NCBI RefSeq assembly: GCF_001612945.1
Contig: NZ_BDBK01000016.1
Coordinates: forward strand, 248,001 to 312,000
Origin: Nocardia inohanensis NBRC 100128
GTDB lineage: Bacteria; Actinomycetota; Actinomycetes; Mycobacteriales; Mycobacteriaceae
DNA length: 64,000 nt
Reading direction: 5' to 3'
Below the pieces are notes generated by a model. It was not told the origin of the DNA. It ran no database searches and saw only the letters and a list, made by a program, of their open reading frames with translations. The stretch's first letter is position 1; every line of letters starts with the position of its first letter. This document shows positions 17,543-25,924 of the stretch, piece after piece. A program made the translations under genes and the position numbers.

Positions 17543-17688
17543 ATGCTTTCCGCTCTCGACGGCGGCCCTCTCGGGCAGCGGCAATCGCTGGAAAATGCCT
17601 GTTCAGATGCCACGGATCCTTACACAGCGGCTGACCGGTTCGCCGCTTTGCCCGAACTCCCGCCGCCACCGCGGTGTGTCGCGCGGTG

Positions 17689-18369
17689 TCAGCCCGCGTG
17701 CCAGGTGACAACCTCACCGAGATCGGCTCGGCTGGTGCGGAACCCATTGGCCGCATGCTCGGAATCGGCGTATCCGAAGGAGATCGCGGCCACCACCTGC
17801 CGATGCGCCGGCAGATCGAAGTACTCGCGCAGGAACGGCGAGTACGTCGCCAGCGCCGCCTGCGGTGCGGTGGCCACGCCCAGGCTCTGCGCGCCGAGCA
17901 GGAACGAGGTCAGATACAGCCCGCAGTCGACCGCACCGTAGACGCCGAGGTCGGCCTCCGTGGTCAGGATGGCCACGTGCGGTGCGTCGAAGAGCTCGAA
18001 GTTGCGCAGCATCTGGCGCATCGACCCGGCCCCGTCGCCGCGCTCCACGCCGACGGCCCGGTACAGCGCCCCGCCGCACTCCCGCCGCCGATCGCGGTAC
18101 ACCCCGTTGTACGCGGCCGGAAACGGAATGTCGGATTGCGGTGTGGCCCCGTTGACGTGCTCCAGCAAAGACTTACGGAACCGCTCGGTCGCCGCCGGAT
18201 CCTCGGTGACGACCAGCTGCCACGGCTGGGTGTTGCACCAGGACGGCGTGCGCTGGGCCAGCCGCAGAATCGATTCGATGGTCCCCCGGTCGACGGCGTC
18301 GGGCCGGAACGCACGGCAGGTGTAGCGCTCGTCGAGCAGCGATTGCAGCGTGGTGTAGCGGTCGGTCAC
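17689..18369 (-). CDS. nitroreductase family FMN oxidoreductase
   Basis: 226 aa from GTG 18369, seven bases after GAGGGGA; the frame continues upstream to 18423, but that would overlap the operator. FMN-binding RYTCRAF-type start, the TPSWCNTQPWQLVV strand, and late GVATAPQAAL, all typical of the nitroreductase fold (homodimer, FMN, NAD(P)H). It reduces nitroaromatics, quinones or a related electrophile; the physiological substrate is unknown. It is divergent from the HxlR regulator at 18452, whose two operator-like repeats sit just upstream of this start. HxlR regulators often control such reductases in response to electrophiles. Confidence 0.87.
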   Translation of the reverse strand: MTDRYTTLQSLLDERYTCRAFRPDAVDRGTIESILRLAQRTPSWCNTQPWQLVVTEDPAATERFRKSLLEHVNGATPQSDIPFPAAYNGVYRDRRRECGGALYRAVGVERGDGAGSMRQMLRNFELFDAPHVAILTTEADLGVYGAVDCGLYLTSFLLGAQSLGVATAPQAALATYSPFLREYFDLPAHRQVVAAISFGYADSEHAANGFRTSRADLGEVVTWHAG

Positions 18370-18388
18370 AGCGGTTCCCCTCGTAGTT

Positions 18389-18433
18389 GGTCTCATTTCG
18401 AGACCGGTTGTATTCGGTCTCATATTAAGACCG
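18389..18433. promoter_or_regulatory. two palindromic HxlR operators in divergent promoter
   Basis: GGTCTC-5-GAGACC at 18389-18405 and CGGTCT-7-AGACCG at 18415-18433. Both carry the same GGTCT/AGACC half-sites and their centres are 27 bp apart, lying between the divergent nitroreductase (18369) and HxlR (18452) starts. The paired symmetry fits two HxlR dimers. Confidence 0.75.
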
Positions 18434-18451
18434 ATTCGGTAGGATCGGAAG

Positions 18452-18910
18452 ATGCGTTATGAGGAGCTGGCCGAGGAGCCGTGTTCGATCACGCGATCGC
18501 TGGTGGTCTTCGGCGATCGGTGGACACTGCTGATCCTCAAGGCCGCCTTTTCGGGCGTGCGCCGCTTCAACGGCTTCCAGGCGTATCTCGGAATCTCCAA
18601 AGGGCGCTTGCAGGATCGCCTCGACCGGCTGGTGGAGCACGGCATCCTGGTCAAACAGCGCCCGGAGACCGGCGCGCACGAGGAATACCGGCTCACCGCC
18701 AAAGGACATGATGTGTACCCGATCCTGATCGCCTTCCGGGATTGGGGCGACGAGCACATGGCTCCGGACGGCAAGCCCGTGCACTACCGGCATCGCGATT
18801 GCACGGGCGAAGCACACGCGCGGCTCACCTGCGACGAATGCGGCGCGGAGATGAGCGCGCGGGATGTGATTCCCGAGGCCGGGCCCGGATTCCCCGCGAC
18901 CACGTCGTGA
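18452..18910 (+). CDS. HxlR family transcriptional regulator
   Basis: 152 aa. It has the winged-helix core CSITRSLVVFGDRWTLLILK with Cys11 near the N-terminus (several HxlR sensors such as YodB use a Cys there), then RFNGFQAYLGISKGRLQDRL as recognition helix and EYRLTAKG as wing. The C-terminal extension has two more Cys (DCTGEA, CDECGAEM) that form a CxxC with CDEC, so thiol or zinc sensing is conceivable. It is divergent from the nitroreductase, with two palindromes between, and is likely the repressor of that gene. Confidence 0.87.
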   Translation: MRYEELAEEPCSITRSLVVFGDRWTLLILKAAFSGVRRFNGFQAYLGISKGRLQDRLDRLVEHGILVKQRPETGAHEEYRLTAKGHDVYPILIAFRDWGDEHMAPDGKPVHYRHRDCTGEAHARLTCDECGAEMSARDVIPEAGPGFPATTS

Positions 18911-18967
18911 CCGGGGCGGCCGGATAAGGGCATGCACGGCATGCGATCCCTTCGTATAGTCGCGTCG

Positions 18968-19474
18968 ATGTGCGCGATGACAACCCGCCCCGCCGTGGCC
19001 GATGACGAGAAATTCCTGTGGGCGATGCTGTTCGAAGCCTCGCACTCCGCGGACCTGGGCCGGACGAGTCCGGACGAACTCCGCGACATCCCCGCCCTGG
19101 CCCGGTATGTCGAAGGCTGGGGTGCGCCAGGCGATTTCGGCGTCGTCGCCGATGTGGACGGCAGCCCGGCGGGTGCGGCGTGGGCGCGCCTGTTCACCGC
19201 CGATAATGCGGCCTACGGATTCGTGGATGAGCGGACGCCCGAACTCGCGATCGCCGTAGCCCCGGGAACGCGCGGCTCCGGTCTGGGCACGGCGCTGCTG
19301 GAAAGCCTCATCGCCGCCGCCCGCGAGCGACATGATGCGCTGAGTTTGAGTGTGCGCCTGAATAATCCGGCCCGCGCGCTGTACCAGCGCCTCGGCTTCC
19401 AGGACCTGCCGGGCAGCGACATCACCAACGCCGCAGGCGGTACCAGCGTCACAATGGTACTGCGCTTTTGCTGA
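18968..19474 (+). CDS. GNAT family N-acetyltransferase
   Basis: 168 aa from ATG 18968. A TATAGT box at 18955-18960 ends seven bases upstream, so the message may be leaderless; ATG 18977 is an alternative. Acetyl-CoA loop motif: IAVAPGTRGSGLGTALLESL (V-x-P-x-x-R-G-x-G-x-G/A). Then SLSVRLNNPARALYQRLGFQ, the usual C-terminal GNAT motif. Substrate unknown. Convergent with the MBL-fold gene at 19601; the second copy of the palindromic terminator-like element lies between them. Confidence 0.85.
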   Translation: MCAMTTRPAVADDEKFLWAMLFEASHSADLGRTSPDELRDIPALARYVEGWGAPGDFGVVADVDGSPAGAAWARLFTADNAAYGFVDERTPELAIAVAPGTRGSGLGTALLESLIAAARERHDALSLSVRLNNPARALYQRLGFQDLPGSDITNAAGGTSVTMVLRFC

Positions 19475-19496
19475 CGCACGGCCCGGTCGTCCGGGG

Positions 19497-19571
19497 CGGA
19501 CTTTTGCTCCACTGTCAGCCGGTTTCTGCGCGAAAAGTGCTGAGGGAGGGCAAAAGTGGAGCAAAAGTCCG
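19497..19571. terminator. bidirectional palindromic terminator-like element, copy 2
   Basis: 17-bp perfect inverted repeat (19497-19513 and 19555-19571) with core TTTTGCTCCACT, the same core as the element at 13037-13114, and a 41-bp loop of different sequence. It again sits between convergent genes (GNAT stop 19474, MBL stop 19601). Confidence 0.6.
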
Positions 19572-19600
19572 GCGTCCACATCGCCGGGCGAACCGGCGAA

Positions 19601-20674
19601 TCAGCCCGCGTCGAACGCCAGCCGCCCGGACGCGAGGTAGTCGCTGGGGTCCAGCAGCATGCGGACCTCCGGCCGATCAGCCGCCGGGATGCGCGCGAGC
19701 TCATCGTGGAACGGCGTCCGCATCGCTTCGCCGCGCGCGGTCATCACCGGTAGCCAATTGTCGTGATGGTTGGGCACGAACACCTTCGGCCGCAGCGCCT
19801 CGATGTAGGTGCGCGGATCGCGCAGGCCGTTGGTGAACTGGTTGAACCCCTGGATGGCTCCGATGTGCACATCCGAGCGCGGCAGGCCGCGCAGCACATC
19901 CAGCACGTGCGGGGCTTTCTCCACCAGTGGTCCGGACGAGTCGTGCCAGGTGAGAGTGAAACTCTCCGTACGGAATTGGTAGAGCAGCACCCCGCCTTCC
20001 GGAGCCGAGATATTGCGCGCCAGATGGCCGGCGTCGGCGAGAGTCGGTGGGTGCGTGCGGATGTCGCACAGGCAAGGCGCCGGAATGACGCGCGCTGAGG
20101 CGCCCGGCCCGGCAGCGCGGCGGGTGGGGGCCGAGTGAATGTGCCGGATGGCGGTCACCGACAACCCGGGCGCGAGTTCGAAGTCATACCGATCGCCGGG
20201 TGACGAATCGGCCGAACCCAGTTCCTTGCAAGGGAATTCGGCGCCGCGCACCTGACCGCGCGCGGTGGCGCAATGCTCCGCCGTCCCGTGCACCACCGCC
20301 CCGCTGGCCTGCGCGATCGGCCCGGCATCCGCCGCGTGGTCGAAATGCCCGTGCCCGATGAAGATCGCCACCGGCCGCAGCGCCGCGACCTCCGCGGGCG
20401 TGGTCGGCACATATCCGGAGGTCACGCCGCGCGGCACCCAGGCATCACACAGGAACACGGTGCCGCCCATGGCGATCGCGAAGGACGCGCATCCGAACCA
20501 TGCCACCAGCACCTGATCCGCCCGCACCGCACCGGTCTCCGGGTCCACCGCCGCATCCCCGAAGAACCGCCGCCGCGCCGCGATGGTCGCCGCGAGCGTG
20601 GGCGGCTCGATCACCCCCGGAGCGAACCGCCCGCCCAGCTTCGCCATGCCGCGCAATCCGGAAAAACTCGCCAC
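19601..20674 (-). CDS. metallo-beta-lactamase-fold hydrolase
   Basis: 357 aa from GTG 20674, which has GAGGGG seven bases upstream (GTG 20689 opens the frame but lacks a site). Zinc-binding HxHxDH is IFIGHGHFDHAADA. Other MBL ligands probably include the His in IRHIHSAP and the one in VFVPNHHDNWLP. It is longer than class B beta-lactamases and has an N-terminal extension (GRFAPGVIEPPTLAATIAA), resembling the UlaG/NAPE-PLD-like lactonase/hydrolase group. The substrate cannot be read from the sequence. Location is probably cytoplasmic; no signal peptide is evident. Confidence 0.78.
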   Translation of the reverse strand: MASFSGLRGMAKLGGRFAPGVIEPPTLAATIAARRRFFGDAAVDPETGAVRADQVLVAWFGCASFAIAMGGTVFLCDAWVPRGVTSGYVPTTPAEVAALRPVAIFIGHGHFDHAADAGPIAQASGAVVHGTAEHCATARGQVRGAEFPCKELGSADSSPGDRYDFELAPGLSVTAIRHIHSAPTRRAAGPGASARVIPAPCLCDIRTHPPTLADAGHLARNISAPEGGVLLYQFRTESFTLTWHDSSGPLVEKAPHVLDVLRGLPRSDVHIGAIQGFNQFTNGLRDPRTYIEALRPKVFVPNHHDNWLPVMTARGEAMRTPFHDELARIPAADRPEVRMLLDPSDYLASGRLAFDAG

Positions 20675-21019
20675 CCGTATGCCCCTCACCTAGATCGGAA
20701 GCGGACGAACCGCCGCCCGCATTCTGCCCACACCGACCGCACATTGTCACTGGGCAGCAGGACAATACGAGCAGCGGTCGACGCGGCTTTCGAAGCGTCT
20801 GGCACGGAATCATTGTTGTCTCGCACGAGTGGAACGGCCGCCCCGGCATCGATCGGCCTGGCCGCCACCGACCTCACCGGGCGCGCGGAAATGCTGCCGC
20901 GGGCCTGGTCTGCGCCACCTTGCTGACGTGGGCGACCGCTGTGCCGGCGCGGGCGGCCCGCCCGGTTAATGCCGCGGGCATTCCGGCGGAGTGGCCGGGT
21001 GTGCCCGCCGGCGTCGATT
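20675..21019. other. 345-bp intergenic region without a supported gene
   Basis: Between the MBL-fold gene start and the end of the DHFR-like gene, both on the minus strand. On the plus strand one frame carries a signal-peptide-like stretch (GLVCATLLTWATAVPARA) near 20.91-20.96 kb, but it has no start codon or ribosome-binding site and ends at 21045 inside the next gene. It could be a decayed secreted-protein gene; I see no RNA gene or terminator. Confidence 0.4.
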
Positions 21020-21670
21020 TCAGCGCGCCACGCGTTCGAAGGTGAGGTGGGTGACGGCCGGGGAGCTCTCCAGCTTGGTGCACTCGTAGCCCGGCAGCGT
21101 GCCGACATCGTCGAAGAGTCGCTCGCCCGCGCCGAGCAGGATCGGCGCCTGCGCCAGGTGCAGGGAGTCCACCAGGCCCGCCCGCAGGAACTGGCGCACG
21201 GTCGACGCGCCGCCGCCGAGCGTCACGTCTTTGCCGTCGGCCGCTTCGTAGGCGCGCTTCAGGACGGCTTCGGGGGTGTCGTTGACGAAGTGGAATACGG
21301 TGCCGCCCTCCATTTCCAGGGACGGCCGCGGATGGTGGGTGAGGACGAAGGTGTCGTGGTGGTAGGGCGGGTTCGGTCCCCACCAGCCGGTCCACGAATA
21401 GTCCGGCCACTCGCCGCGGATTGGTCCGAACATGTTGCGGCCCATAATGGTTGCCCCGATGCCGACTCCCCACCGAGAGGCGTACTCCTCGTCCAGTCCG
21501 CCGACGCCGGTCGGCTCCTCGCCCATCATCGCCCGGCCGAAGTCGGTAGCGAAGATCCATTCGTGCAGGGCTTCGGCTCCCACCCCGAGCGGATGCTCCT
21601 CGCTCTGGTTCGGGCCGGCGACGTAGCCGTCCAGGGAGATCGACAGGTTGTGTACGCGGAGTTTCGGCAT
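21020..21670 (-). CDS. dihydrofolate reductase family protein (RibD C-terminal-like)
   Basis: 216 aa. It begins LRVHNLSISLDGYVAGP, the usual start of RibD-C/DHFR-like reductases, has IMGRNMFGP (NADPH-binding), FVLTHHPRP and DVTLGGGASTVRQFLRAGL with the glycine-rich nucleotide loop, and ends with a typical EL...APILLGAGERLFD strand. Such proteins are NADPH-dependent reductases of unknown substrate, often paired with a regulator. It is divergent from an HxlR gene with two repeated operator-like sites between them. Confidence 0.86.
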   Translation of the reverse strand: MPKLRVHNLSISLDGYVAGPNQSEEHPLGVGAEALHEWIFATDFGRAMMGEEPTGVGGLDEEYASRWGVGIGATIMGRNMFGPIRGEWPDYSWTGWWGPNPPYHHDTFVLTHHPRPSLEMEGGTVFHFVNDTPEAVLKRAYEAADGKDVTLGGGASTVRQFLRAGLVDSLHLAQAPILLGAGERLFDDVGTLPGYECTKLESSPAVTHLTFERVAR

Positions 21671-21686
21671 GATCTGCTCCCTAACT

Positions 21687-21745
21687 GGTTGTGATTTGCA
21701 ATCGGTAGTTATGATAGGAGCAAGCGGTTGCGATTTGCAATCGGT
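21687..21745. promoter_or_regulatory. two 20-bp repeated operator sites upstream of HxlR/DHFR-like pair
   Basis: GGTTGTGATTTGCAATCGGT (21687-21706) and a copy with one change (21726-21745), spaced 39 bp start to start. Each contains the dyad GATT-TGC-AATC. They lie between divergent starts (21670 and 21773), consistent with two HxlR dimers covering both promoters. Confidence 0.75.
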
Positions 21746-21772
21746 TGGTGTGAAAAACTATGGGAGGCACGG

Positions 21773-22264
21773 ATGGAGCCCAGGTCGGGATGTCCGATCA
21801 ACGCGACCATCGAGGTGATCGGCGACAAGTGGACGCTGCTGGTGCTGCGCGATGTCATGTTCGGCAATCGCCGCCACTTCCGCGAACTGCTCGCCGGGTC
21901 CGAGGAGGGCATCGCCTCGAACATCCTGTCCGATCGGCTCAAGCGCCTGGTGGCCGCCGGACTGCTCAGCCGCGACGACGCCAAGCCCGGACAGAAGGCC
22001 GAGTACCGTCTCACCGAACCGGCCATCCAGCTGGTGCCCGTCATGGCGGCGCTCGGTTCCTGGGGCCTGCGCCACCGCCCCACCACCGAGCGCCTGCGGG
22101 TGCGCGCCGAACTGCTGGAGCAGGGCGGGCCGCAGCTCTGGGCCGAATTCATGGACGAGCTGCGCGAATCCCATTTGGGCACAACGCTTCCGAAGCGGAG
22201 CGGCCCGCGCGCCAGCCAACGCCTGGCCGCCGCATACGAAGCCGCGATGGCGAAAAACCGGTGA
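21773..22264 (+). CDS. HxlR family transcriptional regulator
   Basis: 163 aa from ATG 21773, five bases after GGGAGG. Winged-helix core CPINATIEVIGDKWTLLVLRD with Cys7 near the N-terminus, recognition helix RHFRELLAG and ASNILSDRLKRL, wing EYRLTEPA. A C-terminal tail of about 50 residues (basic, Ala-rich) follows. It is divergent from the DHFR-like reductase, with repeated operator sites in the spacer, so it probably represses that gene and itself. Confidence 0.87.
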   Translation: MEPRSGCPINATIEVIGDKWTLLVLRDVMFGNRRHFRELLAGSEEGIASNILSDRLKRLVAAGLLSRDDAKPGQKAEYRLTEPAIQLVPVMAALGSWGLRHRPTTERLRVRAELLEQGGPQLWAEFMDELRESHLGTTLPKRSGPRASQRLAAAYEAAMAKNR

Positions 22265-22429
22265 TAGCCGAGACCTTGCGGTTGCATGCGGCAATCCGGC
22301 GGTGAATCTCGGAACGGCACCGTTATCAACTGGTCGGCAAACGTTAAGCCCCTTGTTAGAACAAGAGCGTTGCATCGATTTCAGAGGTAGCTGAACGAAG
22401 GCTGCCGAGAGGGCAATTGGGGGCCCACC

Positions 22430-24490
22430 ATGTACAAAGGGGTGCATGCGGCCGCGTACGAGTACGAGGACCATCGCTACACGATGCGCATCAGCCGACT
22501 GGCTATCGACAAGCTGGGTATCCGGCTCTACGACCGGGTTTCGGCGGTACTGGCCGAGCTCATCGCCAACTCCTACGACGCCGACGCCACCGAGGTCGAT
22601 GTCACGCTGCCGTGGGGCGTCACGCTCACCGGCAATGTGCGGGCCGCGGACGAACCGCCCTACGAGATAATCGTTTCCGACAACGGCCACGGCATGACCG
22701 CGGACGAGGTCAACCGGAACTATCTCATGGTCGGCTCCGACCGGCGGGTGCGCACCGGCTCGGATCTCTCACGCGAGCGGCGGCGACCGGTCATGGGGCG
22801 CAAGGGAATCGGGAAACTGGCGGCCTTCGGGATCTGCCGCACCATCGAGGTGATCTCGGCGGGCAGCCGCTCCGAGGACCGCACTCCGCTCGGCTGGCCG
22901 GTGGCGCATCTGGTGCTGGATCTCGACGATATGCTCTCCGACACCGAACGCGACTACTACCCGAAACCCGGTGCGCTGGACGGTACTTACGCCGCCGAAC
23001 GCGGCACCACCGTCATCCTGCGCAACTTCTCCCGCAAGCGCGTCAACTCCGGTTCGGAGCTGAGCCGCCAGCTGGCGGCGCGCTTCGGCATCGAGCGCTC
23101 GGACTGGCGGGTGCAGGTGCACAACAGCATCGGCGACGAGTCGTTCACGCTCAGCGACCTGCCCATCGACGTGATGGAGGAGACGCGCCTGGACGTGTCG
23201 CGGGTGCCGGTGCGACTGGGGAATCAGTATCTGCCCGTGAGCGGTTGGATCGCCTACTCCAAACAGCCCTACCGTGACGAGGCGATGGCGGGGGTGCGCA
23301 TCTACGCCCGCGGCAAGATCGTCGCCCAGACCCGCGATTTCGGTATCCGCTCCGGCTTCACCGGCGAGTTCAAGCTGCGCTCGTACCTGGTCGGCGCGGT
23401 GCACGTGGACTGGCTCGACGACGAGGAGGACCTGGTCCGCTCCGACCGCCAGGACATCATGTGGGGCTCGCAGCGCGGTGAGGCGCTCGCGCTCTGGGGC
23501 CGCGCGCTGATCAAGGAGATCGGCAGGCTCGGTGAGAAATCCATTCGCCGCCGGGTCTGGGAGGAGTTCGTGGAGCGCTCGCGGCTGCACGAGACCCTGG
23601 AGGCGATCGCCCCGGGCGACCGCATGTTCCGCGATTCGGTGATCGACGCCGCGCGAATCCTGGTGGCCAACAAGGACCGTGCCTCGCTCGACGATCCCGC
23701 GCATATCGAGAACATGCTCCGCCTGGCGCTCTCCCTGGGCCCGCAACGGAGCCTGCTGGAGACGCTCAAGGAGATCGCCGAGGACGAAGCCGATCCCGGA
23801 TTGGATGTGGTGGTGGCGCTTTTCGAGCGCGCCCGGGTGGCCGAGATCTATTCCCTCGGCCAGATCGCCAGCGAACGCGTCGCCGTCGTGGACCGGCTGC
23901 GCGCCCTCATCGACGATCGCCGCTCCCTCGAACGGCCGTTCCAGGAACTCATCGAAAGCGCCCCGTGGCTGCTCGCCCCGGAATGGACGCCGCTGGGCAT
24001 GAACGAATCGCTCAAACGCGTCCGCGCCAGCTTCGAACGCTGGTACGCGCAGAAATTCGGTGTCGCCCTGCACACCTCGACCATCGGCAGCGAGAAACGC
24101 GAACCGGATTTCGTGCTGCTGCACGACTCCGGGGAACTGTGGATCGTCGAGATCAAGCGCATGGACTATCACCTCACCGACAACGAGTACAACCGCGCCG
24201 TCAACTACCTCTACGAACTCGATCGCTTTCTGGAGGAGAACCCGCGCATCGGCGCGCAGTTCCCGCGCCGGCGGCTCACCTTCATCGTCGATCACATCGA
24301 TCGCCTGGGCCCGGCCTCGCTCTCCTCGCTCTCCAGCGACCAGCGAGTGGACCGCCGCACCTGGCGGGAGCTGCTCGACGCCACGCTGCGCGCGCACCGC
24401 GATTTCCTCGAACGGGTCTATGCCATGCGTGGTTCCGGGACCGAGTCGCGTGGCGACGAGGACCGCCCCGGTGATGTCCGTGCCGGGTGA
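22430..24490 (+). CDS. GHKL (MORC/Hsp90-like) ATPase fused to PD-(D/E)XK nuclease
   Basis: 686 aa. N-terminal GHKL ATPase: N-box ELIANSYDADAT (43-54), DNGHGM (84-89), lid GRKGIGKLA (123 on). A transducer-like middle follows (residues about 200-340; RIYARGKIVAQ), then a helical linker. C-terminal nuclease: EPDF with D560, then WIVEIKR with E574 and K576, the PD-x-ExK spacing of Shedu/DUF4263-like enzymes. So one polypeptide combines an ATP-driven clamp with a DNA-cutting head, a plan seen in single-gene anti-phage systems. No partner gene is adjacent. The start ATG 22430 has a weak site; ATG 22484 is possible. Codon use is like the host, so it may be long resident. Confidence 0.8.
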   Translation: MYKGVHAAAYEYEDHRYTMRISRLAIDKLGIRLYDRVSAVLAELIANSYDADATEVDVTLPWGVTLTGNVRAADEPPYEIIVSDNGHGMTADEVNRNYLMVGSDRRVRTGSDLSRERRRPVMGRKGIGKLAAFGICRTIEVISAGSRSEDRTPLGWPVAHLVLDLDDMLSDTERDYYPKPGALDGTYAAERGTTVILRNFSRKRVNSGSELSRQLAARFGIERSDWRVQVHNSIGDESFTLSDLPIDVMEETRLDVSRVPVRLGNQYLPVSGWIAYSKQPYRDEAMAGVRIYARGKIVAQTRDFGIRSGFTGEFKLRSYLVGAVHVDWLDDEEDLVRSDRQDIMWGSQRGEALALWGRALIKEIGRLGEKSIRRRVWEEFVERSRLHETLEAIAPGDRMFRDSVIDAARILVANKDRASLDDPAHIENMLRLALSLGPQRSLLETLKEIAEDEADPGLDVVVALFERARVAEIYSLGQIASERVAVVDRLRALIDDRRSLERPFQELIESAPWLLAPEWTPLGMNESLKRVRASFERWYAQKFGVALHTSTIGSEKREPDFVLLHDSGELWIVEIKRMDYHLTDNEYNRAVNYLYELDRFLEENPRIGAQFPRRRLTFIVDHIDRLGPASLSSLSSDQRVDRRTWRELLDATLRAHRDFLERVYAMRGSGTESRGDEDRPGDVRAG

Positions 24491-24569
24491 CCGCACCGCC
24501 GATGCGCGCCCATGACACCATGGATCGCGGTCCGCGGGGGTCATCCAGACGTTCGAAAAGGTTCGGTGC

Positions 24570-24788
24570 ATGGTTCACGGCACGGTGAAGTGGTTCGACA
24601 GCGAGAAGGGCTTCGGATTCCTGAGCCCCGACGGCGGCGGTCCCGACGTGTTCGTGGAGTACACCGCCGTCGAAGGGGATGGCTTCCGATCCCTCGCCGA
24701 GGGTCAGCGCGTGGAATTCGAGGTGCGCCGCACCAAGCCGGGGCCGGAGGCGGTACGCGTGCGCGTGATCACAGCAGGCGGCTTCTGA
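24570..24788 (+). CDS. cold-shock domain protein
   Basis: 72 aa, one OB-fold. RNP1-like GFGFLSPD and RNP2-like DVFVEYTAV motifs, preceded by GTVKWFDSEKG. The RNP2 motif is VFVEY rather than the common VFVHY. Binds single-stranded RNA/DNA and melts structure. Its last 20 bases overlap the end of the convergent nucleotidyltransferase gene (24769). Confidence 0.9.
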   Translation: MVHGTVKWFDSEKGFGFLSPDGGGPDVFVEYTAVEGDGFRSLAEGQRVEFEVRRTKPGPEAVRVRVITAGGF

Positions 24789-25569
24789 AGAACGCCGTCG
24801 CCAGCGCCTTGGCGCGCTCGCGCTGCTCCGGAGAGTCGGCGGTGAATTCCACTGCGGCTCGTTCGAATTCGGTGCCGATGAATTTCGCGATGGGTTCCGG
24901 GACGCTGCCGGAACCCATTTCGCGGGTACGCGATTTGAGCTCGGTCAATTCGGCGACCGCGCGGGTGAAATCCGCGGGCACCTCGCATTCCGCCAGCAGG
25001 GTCGGCAAATGCATGGGCGCCACCGACTTCTCCGGATGCTCGTGCAGCCAGCGCAATGCCATGGCCGGGCGCAGCGAATAGAACACCTTCTTCAGCGATC
25101 GATTGGAATCGAACAGCTGCCATTGCCGCCGGCCCAGGTGCAGATAGTGCCGGGCCACCCGATTGCGCTCGGCCACCGCATCGGCGAGTTCCCGTAGTTC
25201 CGTGCGGAATTCCGCGTCACCGCGATACACGATCGGCGACATCAGCCATTCGATAAGCACCGCATTACCGCTGACGAGCAGCCGCAGCGCCTTCATCAGA
25301 TCCCAGCCGCTCACATCCAGCAGGCCGATCAGCGGCCGCTCGATGACATCGCGGCCGGGCCACGGCGTCACATAGTCCTCGATCGGCCGGAGGTATACGA
25401 AGCGGCAGTCGTAATCGGAGTCGGGGGAGGGGAACCCCCAGGCGCGGCTGCCGCTCTCGATGGCGAGCAGCACCGAAACCCGGTCGTCGCGCTCGATCCG
25501 GTCCAGTTCGTGGTCGATCGTGGCGACCACGGCGGGATCCATGGAGGAGGGAATCGAGCGCAGGGTCAT
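24769..25569 (-). CDS. nucleotidyltransferase domain protein (YcgL/COG3541-like)
   Basis: 266 aa. Nucleotidyltransferase signature GSRAWGFPSPDSDYDCRFVY: GS followed by DxD-like metal ligands (SDYDC). The C-terminal half is helical with conserved YLHLGRRQW and SLKKVFYSLRPAMALRWL, as in COG3541 proteins. Some relatives are DNA polymerase beta-type enzymes of unknown target, a few linked to toxin-antitoxin or phage defence. The stop overlaps the cold-shock gene on the other strand. Confidence 0.8.
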   Translation of the reverse strand: MTLRSIPSSMDPAVVATIDHELDRIERDDRVSVLLAIESGSRAWGFPSPDSDYDCRFVYLRPIEDYVTPWPGRDVIERPLIGLLDVSGWDLMKALRLLVSGNAVLIEWLMSPIVYRGDAEFRTELRELADAVAERNRVARHYLHLGRRQWQLFDSNRSLKKVFYSLRPAMALRWLHEHPEKSVAPMHLPTLLAECEVPADFTRAVAELTELKSRTREMGSGSVPEPIAKFIGTEFERAAVEFTADSPEQRERAKALATAFFRSRLL

Positions 25570-25807
25570 GGAGCTCGAGGCTAGCCCGGTGCCCGGCTCC
25601 GGTCCACGCGTATGCGGTCCGATGCCCCCGGAATTGGGGGCGTGATCTGCCCGTTATAGACGGGTTATTGGTAAAACTATGGATTAGGTCACATGACCAG
25701 TTGCCTATGACGCCCATCACAACGTGCTAATACCCGTAACAGGCCCCGAAATGCTCCCGATACGCTTCATGTCAGAAAGTTCAATTGGTATTCATGAGAG
25801 GCTTCAA

Positions 25808-25924
25808 ATGATCCCCGTTATCATCGACACCGGTTCCGCTGCTCTGAACGGCCTGCTCGACACCGGCTCCGCCGCCCTGCACGGCCTGCTGAGCACCCTG
25901 TGGACCGGTTCGTTCGGCAAGTGA
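25808..25924 (+). CDS. 38-residue peptide with internal repeat
   Basis: 38 aa from ATG 25808, behind GAGAGGC. It contains a nearly perfect repeat DTGSAALNGLL/DTGSAALHGLL (residues 7-17 and 18-28) followed by STLWTGSFGK. The sequence is amphipathic and uncharged apart from Asp and one C-terminal Lys. A 14-bp stem terminator starts 29 bases after the stop, so the gene is a self-contained transcription unit. I recall similar short repeat peptides in Nocardia genomes but no function. The frame is open upstream to 25724 without a ribosome-binding site. Confidence 0.6.
   Translation: MIPVIIDTGSAALNGLLDTGSAALHGLLSTLWTGSFGK

Noticed and set aside
20500..21045. Plus-strand signal-peptide-like frame between the MBL and DHFR-like genes
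   Set aside because: No start or ribosome-binding site and it enters the next gene; possibly a remnant only.
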